Source: JAHEDH01 sp963745865
GTDB lineage: Bacteria; Actinomycetota; Acidimicrobiia; Spongiisociales; ZC4RG35
Reading direction: 5' to 3'
Assembly: GCA_963745865.1 (NCBI GenBank)
Contig: CAVUYZ010000008.1
Coordinates: forward strand, 1-64,000
Length of the DNA stretch: 64,000 bases
Shown here one piece after another: positions 1 through 7,936 of this stretch (position 1 is its first letter; each line of letters begins with the position of its first letter). Position numbers and translations under genes: made by a program. A model generated the notes under the pieces. That model ran no database searches. It was given only the letters and a program-made list of their open reading frames with translations, and had not been told where the DNA came from.

Positions 1-880
1 AATTGCATCCACTGATCAACGCAGCGGGACTTGGAGGTTCGCCCTTGAGGAGGATCCGCTCGCGACTGCCGCGCAAAGACGGGTTCGCAACCGGTACCGC
101 CGAGAGCAGTGCCTGGCTGTAGGGATGGGTTGCAGACTCGTAGATGTCGGTCCGACTGCCGGACTCGACGATGCGCCCCAGATACATCACCGCTACCTCG
201 TCGCATGCGTGCTTGATCACGGACAGGTCATGCGCAATCAGGAGATAGGCGAGACCAAGGTCGGCTTGGAGATCCTGCAGGAGGTTCACGATCTGCGCCT
301 GGACCGACACGTCCAACGCTGAAACCGGCTCGTCAAGCACCACAAGGCGAGGTTCGAGTGCCAGCGCTCGTGCGATGCCGATGCGTTGGCGCTGACCGCC
401 AGAGAACTCGTGTGGGAAGCGATCTGCGTGATCGGCGCTGAGTCCTACACGCTCGAGGAGATCCATCACTCGCCTCTTGCGCTCTGCTCGCCTGAACTCG
501 CCGTAGTTTCTGAGCGGCTCGGCGACGATGTCGCCTGTCTTCATCCGGGGATCCAACGATGCATATGGGTCTTGCATGACGATCTGCATCTGGCGACGGA
601 ACGGACGAAGCGCTGACCGGGATAGATGTGTCGTCTCCACGCCGTCGATGAAGATGCGCCCGGCGGTGGGTTGCAGCAATCGAACGATCAGTCGCCCGAC
701 TGTCGACTTTCCGCTGCCGGACTCTCCAACCAGACCGAGCGTCTCGCCAGGCTCGATGGTCAGAGATATGCCGTCAACGGCCTTGATCGGCCTGCCGCGG
801 GCACCCGAAAGCCGCGGACTCTCGAAGTGCTTCTCAAGGCCCTCGAAGCGGAGGGACCCTGCCGGCACCGAGTCCGTCAT
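1..880 (-). CDS. Opp/Dpp-type peptide ABC transporter ATP-binding protein, partial
   Basis: Second ATPase of a peptide/nickel ABC importer; it would drive uptake through inner-membrane permeases. It reads open from an ATG at 880 to the window edge, about 293 residues, so only the extreme C-terminus is missing. Visible motifs are Walker A GESGSGKST near residue 53, the Q-loop MQDPYASLDP, signature FSGGQRQRIGIARAL, Walker B LVVLDEPVSALDVS, the switch AHDLSVIKH, and the family-specific tail THPYSQALLSAVP, which identifies the OppF/DppF branch. Its ATG overlaps the TGA of the upstream ATPase (ATGA), so the two are translationally coupled. Permease genes are not between the binding protein and the ATPases and may lie beyond the left edge. 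Confidence 0.9.
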   Translation of the reverse strand, partial: MTDSVPAGSLRFEGLEKHFESPRLSGARGRPIKAVDGISLTIEPGETLGLVGESGSGKSTVGRLIVRLLQPTAGRIFIDGVETTHLSRSALRPFRRQMQIVMQDPYASLDPRMKTGDIVAEPLRNYGEFRRAERKRRVMDLLERVGLSADHADRFPHEFSGGQRQRIGIARALALEPRLVVLDEPVSALDVSVQAQIVNLLQDLQADLGLAYLLIAHDLSVIKHACDEVAVMYLGRIVESGSRTDIYESATHPYSQALLSAVPVANPSLRGSRERILLKGEPPSPAALISGCN

Positions 881-1915
881 GCCGGCCTCCGATCGAGATC
901 GATCAAGACCTCATCGGCGAAGTGACAGGCAGCACTGTGTCCGGGACCCACGAGCTCGAGCTGGGTGCCGACCGCGCCGCATTCAGCCCGGCCGTTGGAT
1001 AGTGAGCATCACGGGCTGAAGGCGCATCCGCTCGGAAGTGACTGCAGGTTGGGGGGCTGTCCGGGGATCAGGACGCCGGTGAGCGTCGGTGTCAAGAACA
1101 CCGGAAGCCCCTCGAGAAGCCCGACCGTGTATGGATGCTTGGGTTCATTGAAGATCTGGTCGACCGTTCCGATCTCGACGGGCACCGTCCGGCGTACATC
1201 ACTACGACGCGATCGGCGATCTCGGCCACGAGACCCAGGTCGTGAGTGATCCAGATCGCAGCCGCTCCGCTCTCACGACGCGAAACCTCGAGCACGTCGA
1301 CCAGCTGAGCCTGAATCGTGACATCGAGCGCAGTAGTCGGTTCGTCAGCGATGAGCACGGCTGGTTCATTGGCGATAGCGATCGCCACCATTGCACGTTG
1401 CCGCATCCCCCCGGAGAACTCATGTGGGTACTGCCTGATCCTGCGATCGGGGTCGGGTATGCCGACGACCTTGAGCAGCTCGATTGCTTCTCGTCTTTCA
1501 GGTCGGACCTCGACGATCCGCGACGATGCGCTGCGATGGTCTCTTCGATCTGCCGACCGATGGTCAGTACCGGATTCAAGGACGTCATCGGGTCCTGGAA
1601 CACCATGCCAATGTTGTTGCCGCGGATCTGACGGAGCGCCTCGGGAGGCAACGACAGCAAGTTGGTGTCTTTGAACCAGACTTCGCCGGCGAGGATCTGG
1701 GCAGGGGGCTCGGAGACCAATCGCAGCGCTGAAAGCACTGTGGCCGACTTGCCCGACCCAGACTCGCCAACGACGCCAAGCACTTCGCCGGCATGCAACG
1801 CATAGCTCACGTGGTCGACGGCACGAACTCTGCCCGCCTCGGTGACGAAGTCGGTCACAAGACCAGAGATCGAAAAGACGGGATCGCTGCGAGCCGCCAA
1901 CCGATCCGCCCGCAT
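877..1915 (-). CDS. Opp/Dpp-type peptide ABC transporter ATP-binding protein (frameshifted)
   Basis: First ATPase of the peptide importer (OppD/DppD branch). The N-terminal part (1915 to about 1515) holds Walker A GESGSGKSATVLSALRL and MVFQDPMTSLNP. A one-base shift near 1515 moves the reading to another frame, which carries FSGGMRQRAMVAIAIA, LIADEPTTALDVTIQAQ and ITHDLGLVAEIADRV. A second shift near 1190 leads to a third frame with the typical tail PKHPYTVGLLEGLP and a Cys-containing C-terminal segment, which also has one in-frame TGA near 1010 where an Arg would be expected. The ATG at 1915 follows GGGAG. All functional motifs survive, so sequencing error is more likely than decay. Coupled by ATGA to the next ATPase. 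Confidence 0.8.
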
Positions 1916-1964
1916 CGGCTCCCGTGCTATTCGGCTGCTGTCCAGAATGTGGCAATGCCGCTCG

Positions 1965-3009
1965 CTACGTCCAGTTGTCTTCGAATACTCGCAGGAAGTT
2001 GAGGCCCAGGACCTTACGAATATCGTCGAGGTCCATCCCTCTGTCCATAAGCCCTTGAGTGATCACGGGCATGTCCGCAAGTGTCTTGAACCCATCGAGT
2101 TCAGGACTCCCATCGGGGTTGTCGAACTTGAGTGAGGCCCCGCCCGTTGCGGACGCGAAACGCCTCGGCCATCGCATTCGAACGGCCCTCGGATATGCAC
2201 CGAGCGTCGCTACCTTGTCAGTACCGATTCCGACGTGATCAAGATCACCGACCAGTCGATGACGTACTGCATGCTCTCCAAGAACTGTCCACCGACGGGC
2301 GTGAGTCGTCTCCACGCCAGACGAGTGACGGAAACGGGCTGAGTCCGATCACGCCGCCCTTGTCGGCGACCAGCTTGATGAGTTCGTCACCGATGTTGCG
2401 TGGTACGTCGGCTCCCATGGCGCGAGGGTTCGAGTGCGAACACACCAGCGGCTTCTCCGTGATCCGAGCTGCTTCGAGCGCTGAACGTTCGCCGACATGT
2501 GACAGATCAACGACCATCCCCACTCGGTTCATCTCGGCCACAACCTGACGGCCCTCGGCGCTCAGACCAGCATCGGCCCCAGTCGCGCAACCGTCCGCCA
2601 CGAAACTCCGATCGTTGTACGCCAACTGCGACACACGCATGCCCAGCCGATAAAAGGCCTGCACGAGGCCGAGTTTCGACCTCATGTGCCGAGCGTTCTG
2701 GGCGCCAATGATGAGAGCGACGATTCCGTCCTTCTTGGCAGTGAGGATGTCATCCACAGTGAAGGCAATCGTCAATTTCGGATCGTGTCTTGCGATCTCG
2801 TAGAGCTCAGCGATCTTGATGATAGCGCCACCGGCATCGTCCTCGGTGTCGGGCACAGTGAGATTGAGAGCGGTGAGTCCGCCGACCTCGAGCTGTTCGG
2901 AATGGCCCTCGATGAAGAACGAGGTGGCGTCCACCACAACAGAGTCATAGTGAAGCGCGAGCGCCTCATCGGTCACAGGTCGCGAGAACCTGGTTTCGGT
3001 GTCGGTCAT
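1965..3009 (-). CDS. Membrane dipeptidase, peptidase M19 family (frameshifted)
   Basis: Zinc-dependent dipeptidase of the renal dipeptidase/M19 TIM-barrel family, expected to cut dipeptides in the cytoplasm. The first 240 residues are intact and carry LIIGAQN, RLGMRVSQLAYNDRSFVADGC, the zinc-ligand segment MVVDLSHVGE and PLVCSHSNPRAMGADVPRN. Near 2295 the frame changes twice within about 40 bases, then DHVGIGTD and the C-terminus KVLGLNFLRVFEDNW follow. A further local shift pair near 2150-2190 hides YPEGRSNAMAEAFRVRNG. The ATG at 3009 is preceded by GGAGG at good spacing. It lies between the binding protein and the two ATPases, so imported dipeptides are probably its substrates. Usual family length is about 350-400 residues, which the reconstruction matches. 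Confidence 0.85.
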
Positions 3010-3066
3010 GTTTCCTCCACGATCGGTGAGATGGGTTGGGCTCGCAGAATGCGACTTCCCGGATCA

Positions 3067-3105
3067 GCCGGTCGGGTGCTGCGCCGCGTGCAACACCCGA
3101 CCGGC
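3067..3105 (-). other. Intercistronic stem-loop after the binding-protein gene
   Basis: A perfect 12-bp inverted repeat (GCCGGTCGGGTG at 3067-3078 and its complement at 3094-3105, 15-nt loop) sits in the gap between the binding-protein stop (3122) and the dipeptidase start (3009). No T-run follows on the minus strand. It therefore looks less like a full terminator than like a 3'-stabilising or attenuating hairpin of the kind often found after highly expressed binding-protein genes. Confidence 0.6.
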
Positions 3106-3121
3106 GTTCGGCAATTCGGAC

Positions 3122-4528
3122 CTACTCGTTCAGCGTGAACGACCGAACATCGAGGAACTGGCTGGCTCGGGGCTCGAAGCCTGCCAGCTCATCGACGGCC
3201 CCATAGAGATCCTCGGTGACGTACATCGGGATCGTTGCTGGATCCTCATCGAGGAACGCACGCAGCTCGTCGTAGATGGCGAGACGTTCATCGAGGTCAG
3301 CCGTCTGGGTGCCGGCCTTGATGAGTGCATCGAGCTCAGGGCGGCAGATGTATGAGTACCGCCATGCACACTCGAGCTGGAAGTAGACGAAATGGGCGTC
3401 CGGCGGCGGCAGCGTCCCACTGAAGAAGATGTCATTCAACTCCTTCTGATTCAGCTGGTCGAGGAACGTTCCGGGCTCGAGAACGACCTGTTCGACTTCC
3501 AAGCCAACGGCTTGGAGATTCGCTGCCACGATCTGACCGACCTCTTGATCCTTGGTGTATCGACCGGAAGGGTATTTCAGCGTGACTTTGAAACCGTCGG
3601 GATAGCCTGCCTCAGCCAAGAGCTCCCGGGCTCGCTCGGGATGGTCCGGCGTCCGTTCGCGATCAGGGTCGAAGCCAAAGTACGACGGGCTAAGCGCCTG
3701 ACCTTGGAGCGCTTCTCCACGCCCCTCGAGTGGTCCAGCGATGATCGAGTCAACGTCGATGGCGTACTGAAGCGCCCGACGAACAGCCGCTGCGATCGGT
3801 GTGTCTATGAGCGTGCCGAACGTCAGTCGGTACAGCCGATTGCCGGGTCGACCCAGCACTTGAAGGTCGGCGTCTTCCTCAATGCGGTCAGCGGCGTCCA
3901 GAGGCAGGTCGAGGAGAAGGCCGATCTCTTCGGTTTCGAGAGCTGCGATCCGGGACGTCTCTTCCGGAATCGAGCGGAATGTGACATGCTCGATGTCCGG
4001 CATTCCACCCCGGTCGTCGGGATTCGCATCCAGACGAACCTCTTCGCCCAGGATCCATTCGTTCAGAACGTACGGACCGGTTCCGATCGGCATTCTACCG
4101 AACTCTTCCTCGCCGACCTCCTGGAAATACTGCAGGATGATACTGGGAGCATTGCCAACAGCCAAAGCAGGAAGGTGAAGACCAGTGGGCTCCGTGGTCT
4201 TGATGCGAATCGTCATCGGGCCAGCTACTTCAGCGCCCGCAACAGCCGAAGTGAACAGGGTATACGCCGAGGAGTTTCTCATCACATCGATGCTGAACAC
4301 AGCACTCTCTGCGGTGAATGGCTCACCATTGGTGAACGTGACACCTTCGCGCAGCTTCATCTCGAGCGTCGTGTCGTCGATCTGCTCCCACAACTCGGCG
4401 AGGCGAGGCTCAAAGCTCTGTGCATCTGGGCTGAACTCGATGAGCTTCTCGCTGATCTGCTCGGAGATGTTGATCTCCTGCTGGGTAGTCGAGCTATTTG
4501 CCCATAGCTTGCGGGGGCTGAACCCCAT
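3122..4528 (-). CDS. ABC transporter substrate-binding protein, peptide family 5
   Basis: Extracytoplasmic solute-binding protein of the peptide/nickel family (SBP_bac_5). Typical segments are FSPDAQSFEPRLAELWEQ, LREGVTFTNGEPFTAESAVFS, IGTGPYVLNEW, VRRALQYAIDVDSII, ARELLAEAGYPDGFKVTL and the C-terminal IPMYVTEDLYG. The ATG at 4528 is internal: the same frame continues upstream through a Thr/Ser-rich, acidic linker (TTTTAGSSDSPTTTSG and similar) typical of mature lipoprotein N-termini, up to an in-frame TAG near 4721. A good Shine-Dalgarno (AGAGGGAG) precedes an ATG at 4780, which is probably the true start, with a shift destroying the signal peptide. I could not reconstruct a convincing hydrophobic core or lipobox. 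It is the first gene of the peptide-import locus. Confidence 0.88.
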   Translation of the reverse strand: MGFSPRKLWANSSTTQQEINISEQISEKLIEFSPDAQSFEPRLAELWEQIDDTTLEMKLREGVTFTNGEPFTAESAVFSIDVMRNSSAYTLFTSAVAGAEVAGPMTIRIKTTEPTGLHLPALAVGNAPSIILQYFQEVGEEEFGRMPIGTGPYVLNEWILGEEVRLDANPDDRGGMPDIEHVTFRSIPEETSRIAALETEEIGLLLDLPLDAADRIEEDADLQVLGRPGNRLYRLTFGTLIDTPIAAAVRRALQYAIDVDSIIAGPLEGRGEALQGQALSPSYFGFDPDRERTPDHPERARELLAEAGYPDGFKVTLKYPSGRYTKDQEVGQIVAANLQAVGLEVEQVVLEPGTFLDQLNQKELNDIFFSGTLPPPDAHFVYFQLECAWRYSYICRPELDALIKAGTQTADLDERLAIYDELRAFLDEDPATIPMYVTEDLYGAVDELAGFEPRASQFLDVRSFTLNE

Positions 4529-4820
4529 TCCAATGACCAGTGTCTCGTCGGCGTCGTCGCCATCAGAAACGGTGCCCTCGGTGGTGTCGGGCTGTTCCTC
4601 GCCTGCAGTTGTTTGCGGGGCGTCTGTTCCCGATGTCGTGGTTGGTGAATCCGAAGATCCGGCGGTGGTCGTAGTCGCCCCATCACTGACGTGCTGAAGC
4701 CGTTGCGGTCTGCGGAGCTACCATGGCGTGACCGACCGCCTCCCTGGTTTGGACGACGAGTGTGTCGCGTATCGTCTCATGACGTTGTCTCCCTCTTTGG
4801 TGGCTCAACGCTAACACGGC

Positions 4821-4866
4821 ATATATTGGATATGTAGCGAAATGACAGGATAAATATATTGGATAT
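4821..4866. promoter_or_regulatory. Duplicated 13-bp AT-rich site, candidate GntR operator
   Basis: The 13-mer ATATATTGGATAT occurs twice, at 4821-4833 and 4854-4866, start to start 33 bp, or about three helical turns. Each copy has dyad character (ATAT...ATAT). The pair lies in the divergent spacer between the binding-protein gene (probable start 4780) and the GntR gene (probable start 5065) and stands out from GC-rich surroundings. FadR/VanR-type GntR proteins bind such AT-rich dyads, so control of both divergent units by the adjacent regulator is the natural inference. Confidence 0.6.
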
Positions 4867-5064
4867 CGAAAGCCCACGATTGAGCTAGACCACGAACCGA
4901 TTTCAAGCTCGCAAGCCCGGCACTCACGGCCACGATCAGCCGACGCTGGAATACAGCGAGAGAGAGACAAGCCATGCGCAAACAGAGTCATCGACGGCAT
5001 ACTCACGCGGGGACACACGGATAGACAAGCGATCCCTCGACACGTCGGAAGAGAGGGGATGGTT

Positions 5065-5757
5065 ATGAACCCCGAGAGGGTTTGAGCGACCGAAGAGCGT
5101 CGAGCTTGCAGTCCTCGGGGCACTCCGGAACATGATTGCTGCCCGGGGGACGCTCGCCTGGCCAACCTATACGCACTGATGAGATCGCATCGACTCTCGG
5201 CGTGAGCCGAGTACCGGTGAGAGAATCTCTCAAGATTCTCGAGGGTGAGGGGCCAGGTCAGACACATTCCACGGCAAGGGTTCGAGGTGGCGGACCTCCA
5301 GATAGACGACCTCTTTCGACATCTACCGGATCGCGAGAGCTCCTCGAATCGGAAGCGTTGAGCTACGGCGTTCCTCGCCTCACCGGGGAAGGCATCGAAG
5401 TCATCCGAGAAGCCAAGCTCGATCTGGAGAATGACGACGGGAGCGACATCATGCAGACGATCGATGCAAACACTCGGTTCCACCTCACTGCCATCGAGGC
5501 GTGCAACAAGCCGGTTCTGAGCCGAACGCTGAGAATCCTCTGGGAGTCTGCGACCCCGTTCGCGATCAGACTCATGATGTCGACCGAGCGTTCACTCATT
5601 CACAAAGAACACGACCACATGTTCGACACGCTCGTTGAGAGAGACACGGAGGCGGTCGGTCGCGGCCTTCACCGATCACCGCGAAGCGAGTCTCCAGCGG
5701 ATCAAGGCGGTTCTCGATACCGATCCGCACGGACTCGATCCAGCACCTCCGACGTAG
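5065..5757 (+). CDS. GntR family (FadR/FCD subfamily) transcriptional regulator (frameshifted)
   Basis: DNA-binding repressor with an N-terminal winged helix and a C-terminal FCD ligand-binding domain. Reconstructed across frames, the HTH is IRTDEIASTLGVSRVPVRES, then LKILEGEG, VRHIPRQGFEVADLQIDDLF, DIYRIRELLESEAL, and the all-helical FCD part (NTRFHLTAIEACNKPVLSRT, HKEHDHMFDTLVERDTEAV, FTDHREASLQRI), ending at TAG 5755-5757. Shifts lie near 5083, 5155, 5250, 5330 and 5665. The start at 5065 is chosen for GAGAGGGG just upstream. One uninterrupted frame runs from here into the following DinB gene, but that join is an artefact of the shifts. It is divergent from the peptide-import genes and probably controls them. 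Confidence 0.8.
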
Positions 5758-5945
5758 AGAACAGAGTGGTGACGCTCCCCGAGAACACGGTCGGCACCAT
5801 TCGACCGGGCCGGAACGGGAACTCGTTGCAGCGGGATTGTGGTTTCGTCGTCGCCCTCTCTGACTACCGCCACAGATCACCGTCATTGTGCTCGATGTCC
5901 CGAGCCCGAAGCCGCCGCACCCGTGCCACGGGTAGTGTCCCGGCA

Positions 5946-6461
5946 ATGACGGATCTGCCCGAGGTCGACCGAGCACCAGACGAGAGAACAGCTCTGATCG
6001 AGATGCTCGACTACTACCGGACCGTCATGGTGCGCAAGGCCGAGGATCTGACCGACGATCAGTTGGCGGTCGAGCTGCCGCCGTCGGATCTCACGCTCGG
6101 CGGACTCCTGATGCATCTCGCGCTCGTCGAAGACAGTTGGTTCCAATCGACGTTCCTCGGCGGTGACCTCGGCGAGCCGTGGAGCAGCTTCGACTGGGAC
6201 TCCGATCCCGACTGGGAGTTCCACAACGCCCACGAGTACACCAAGAGCCAGATCATCGCACAGTACGAGGGCTCGCTGTCGAGAAGTCGAGCCGTCGTCG
6301 AAGCGGCCGAGTCTCTCGATGTTCGAGCAGCCAAGAAATCCCGTACCGGACGTGAGATCAATCTGCGATGGATCCTCGTGCACCTCATCGAGGAGTACGC
6401 CCGGCACGCTGGCCACGCCGATCTGATCCGCGAATCCATCGACGGCGCCACCGGCGACTGA
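5946..6461 (+). CDS. DinB family / DUF664 protein (mycothiol-transferase-like)
   Basis: A 171-residue four-helix-bundle protein. The DUF664/DinB pattern is clear: ALIEMLDYYRTVMVRKAEDLTDDQL, LGGLLMHLALVEDSWF, and near the C-terminus LRWILVHLIEEYARHAGHADLIRESIDG. These give the three metal-ligand histidines (LMHL, LVHLIEEY, ARHAGH). In actinobacteria this family includes mycothiol-dependent S-transferases and metal-dependent hydrolases, so thiol-based detoxification is a reasonable but unproven role. The start at 5946 gives the usual family length and excludes the preceding GntR remnant; no clear Shine-Dalgarno is seen. Confidence 0.85.
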   Translation: MTDLPEVDRAPDERTALIEMLDYYRTVMVRKAEDLTDDQLAVELPPSDLTLGGLLMHLALVEDSWFQSTFLGGDLGEPWSSFDWDSDPDWEFHNAHEYTKSQIIAQYEGSLSRSRAVVEAAESLDVRAAKKSRTGREINLRWILVHLIEEYARHAGHADLIRESIDGATGD

Positions 6462-6560
6462 GGTCCATCCGATCAGCGGAGATCCGATCAGGCCGACAAA
6501 GAATGCTGGCTGATCTGGCGCCGGGTTACGCGATCACACCGCAGGTATTCTCCGCTCAAT

Positions 6561-7727
6561 ATGACCACACCAACCTCAGAGACGCCATACCTACACTTCA
6601 GCGACGCCGAGAACGCCGCCCGGCTGGATCGAGTCCGTCGCTTCATGGAATCGATCTCCGTCGACACCCTCGTGGTATTCGGTTGGTCTGCCATGGGCCG
6701 AGCAGTCCAAGCCGACGTCCACTACCTGTCGACGTATCTGGGGATGCGCGACAACTACGTGGTGGTCTCACTCGACCACGATCCGACCCTGTTGGTCCAG
6801 AGCTACAACCACGTCCCCAACGCCAGCGAGGTCAGCCATCTCGACGACGTCCGCTGGGGTGGAACCGACTCGGGGAAGACGATCGGCGACGAGCTGGTGC
6901 GGCGCCGCTCGACCTCGGTGGGCGTCGTCGGCAACATGCCGTATCAGCACCACGCGTCGATGACGAGTGCAGCTCCGGGGTGCAGGTTCGAGGACGTGAC
7001 ACACGGGTTCCGCACCTTGCGGGTCACCAAGAGCACGGAGGAGCTCGCCTGGCTCCGTCGCGGAGCCGAGCACACCGACGCCGCGCTGCTGGCACTCCAG
7101 GGCGCGATCGCTCCTGGAGTCAGGGAGTTCGAGCTGGCGGCGGCGATCGAGGCCGCCTATCTGGCCGCAGGCGGTCTCACCACCTTCTACTACCTGGCGG
7201 CCACCCCGATGGCCGACCCCGACCGATGCGTGCCCGCACAGGTCCTCTCGTCGCGGAAGATCGAGCGGGGGGATCTCGTCTCGTGCGAGATCTCGATCTC
7301 ACACGGTGGGTATGCCGGACAGGGTCTGCGATCGTTCACGGTGGATGCGGAGCCGACCCCGATCATCGCCGAACTCCACGACGTGGCGGAGCGGGTCTAC
7401 CACGAGGTGAAGTCGGCCATCAGGCCGGGAGCGACCCACGAGGACGTGTGGACCGCATCCGATCTGATCGACGACTCGGGGTTCACGATCCGCGATGGCC
7501 TCGTCCACGGCTTCGGCATCGGGTTGTTGCCTCCGAGCCTCCGCACCCGAGCAACCACCCAGATCGATGATCCGTGGGTGTTCGAGGAGGGCCAGACCGT
7601 CGTCATCCAGCCGAATGTCATCACCCTGGACGAGCGGGTCGGCGTGCAGACCGGCGACTTGTGCGTCGTGACCGCCGATGGATGCGAATCGATGCACGCC
7701 CATCCCCTCGCACTCACCCGGGTGTAA
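6561..7727 (+). CDS. M24-fold (Xaa-Pro aminopeptidase/creatinase-like) protein lacking metal ligands
   Basis: A 388-residue two-domain protein: an N-terminal creatinase-like domain (about residues 20-150) and a C-terminal pita-bread domain (about 160-388). HGFGIG keeps the conserved His, but positions that normally hold metal ligands differ. The first Asp aligns with Glu in VSCEIS, the second falls in GYAGQGLRSF, and the two C-terminal Glu positions read VVIQPNVI and VGVQTGDL. It is therefore probably not a classical dinuclear metallopeptidase; a creatinase-like metal-free hydrolase or a pseudoenzyme is possible. A TATTCT box 9 bp before the ATG and the lack of a Shine-Dalgarno suggest a leaderless or nearly leaderless mRNA. 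A homologue with the same substitutions lies at 43.6-44.8 kb. Confidence 0.85.
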   Translation: MTTPTSETPYLHFSDAENAARLDRVRRFMESISVDTLVVFGWSAMGRAVQADVHYLSTYLGMRDNYVVVSLDHDPTLLVQSYNHVPNASEVSHLDDVRWGGTDSGKTIGDELVRRRSTSVGVVGNMPYQHHASMTSAAPGCRFEDVTHGFRTLRVTKSTEELAWLRRGAEHTDAALLALQGAIAPGVREFELAAAIEAAYLAAGGLTTFYYLAATPMADPDRCVPAQVLSSRKIERGDLVSCEISISHGGYAGQGLRSFTVDAEPTPIIAELHDVAERVYHEVKSAIRPGATHEDVWTASDLIDDSGFTIRDGLVHGFGIGLLPPSLRTRATTQIDDPWVFEEGQTVVIQPNVITLDERVGVQTGDLCVVTADGCESMHAHPLALTRV

Positions 7728-7885
7728 CCGATGTGGGCCTGAATCGAGTCGCCGCTCGTTGGGCGACGCTAACAACAGCGATGCGTCCCGTCATCTCCTT
7801 CAATCGAACGTGATCACTCCGTCGGCGAGTGCGACGGGCGACCTCCGCAGGCATTCGGCCCCGAACCCCTCGACGCGATTCGGAC

Positions 7886-7936
7886 TTGCCACGCTGCTCC
7901 GTCTGTGACATAATCTACAACCATATGGTTGTAGAT
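7886..7936 (+). promoter_or_regulatory. Promoter and 24-bp palindromic operator over the ArsR start codon
   Basis: A -35 box TTGCCA (7886-7891) is followed after 17 bp by CATAAT (7909-7914). A perfect 24-bp palindrome spans 7913-7936, with half-site ATCTACAACCAT and its complement meeting at the ATG of the regulator gene (7925). Transcription predicted from this -10 would start at or just before the ATG, giving a leaderless mRNA. The operator overlaps both the -10 edge and the start codon, which implies autorepression by the encoded ArsR domain. Confidence 0.75.

Noticed and set aside
3392..4507. 371-codon open frame on the plus strand
   Set aside because: It is exactly antisense to the peptide-binding protein, has no recognisable motif and arises from high-GC codon bias.
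5136..6461. Single GntR-DinB fusion protein
   Set aside because: The join comes from frameshifts in the GntR gene; the correct GntR frame stops at 5757 and DinB has its own start at 5946.
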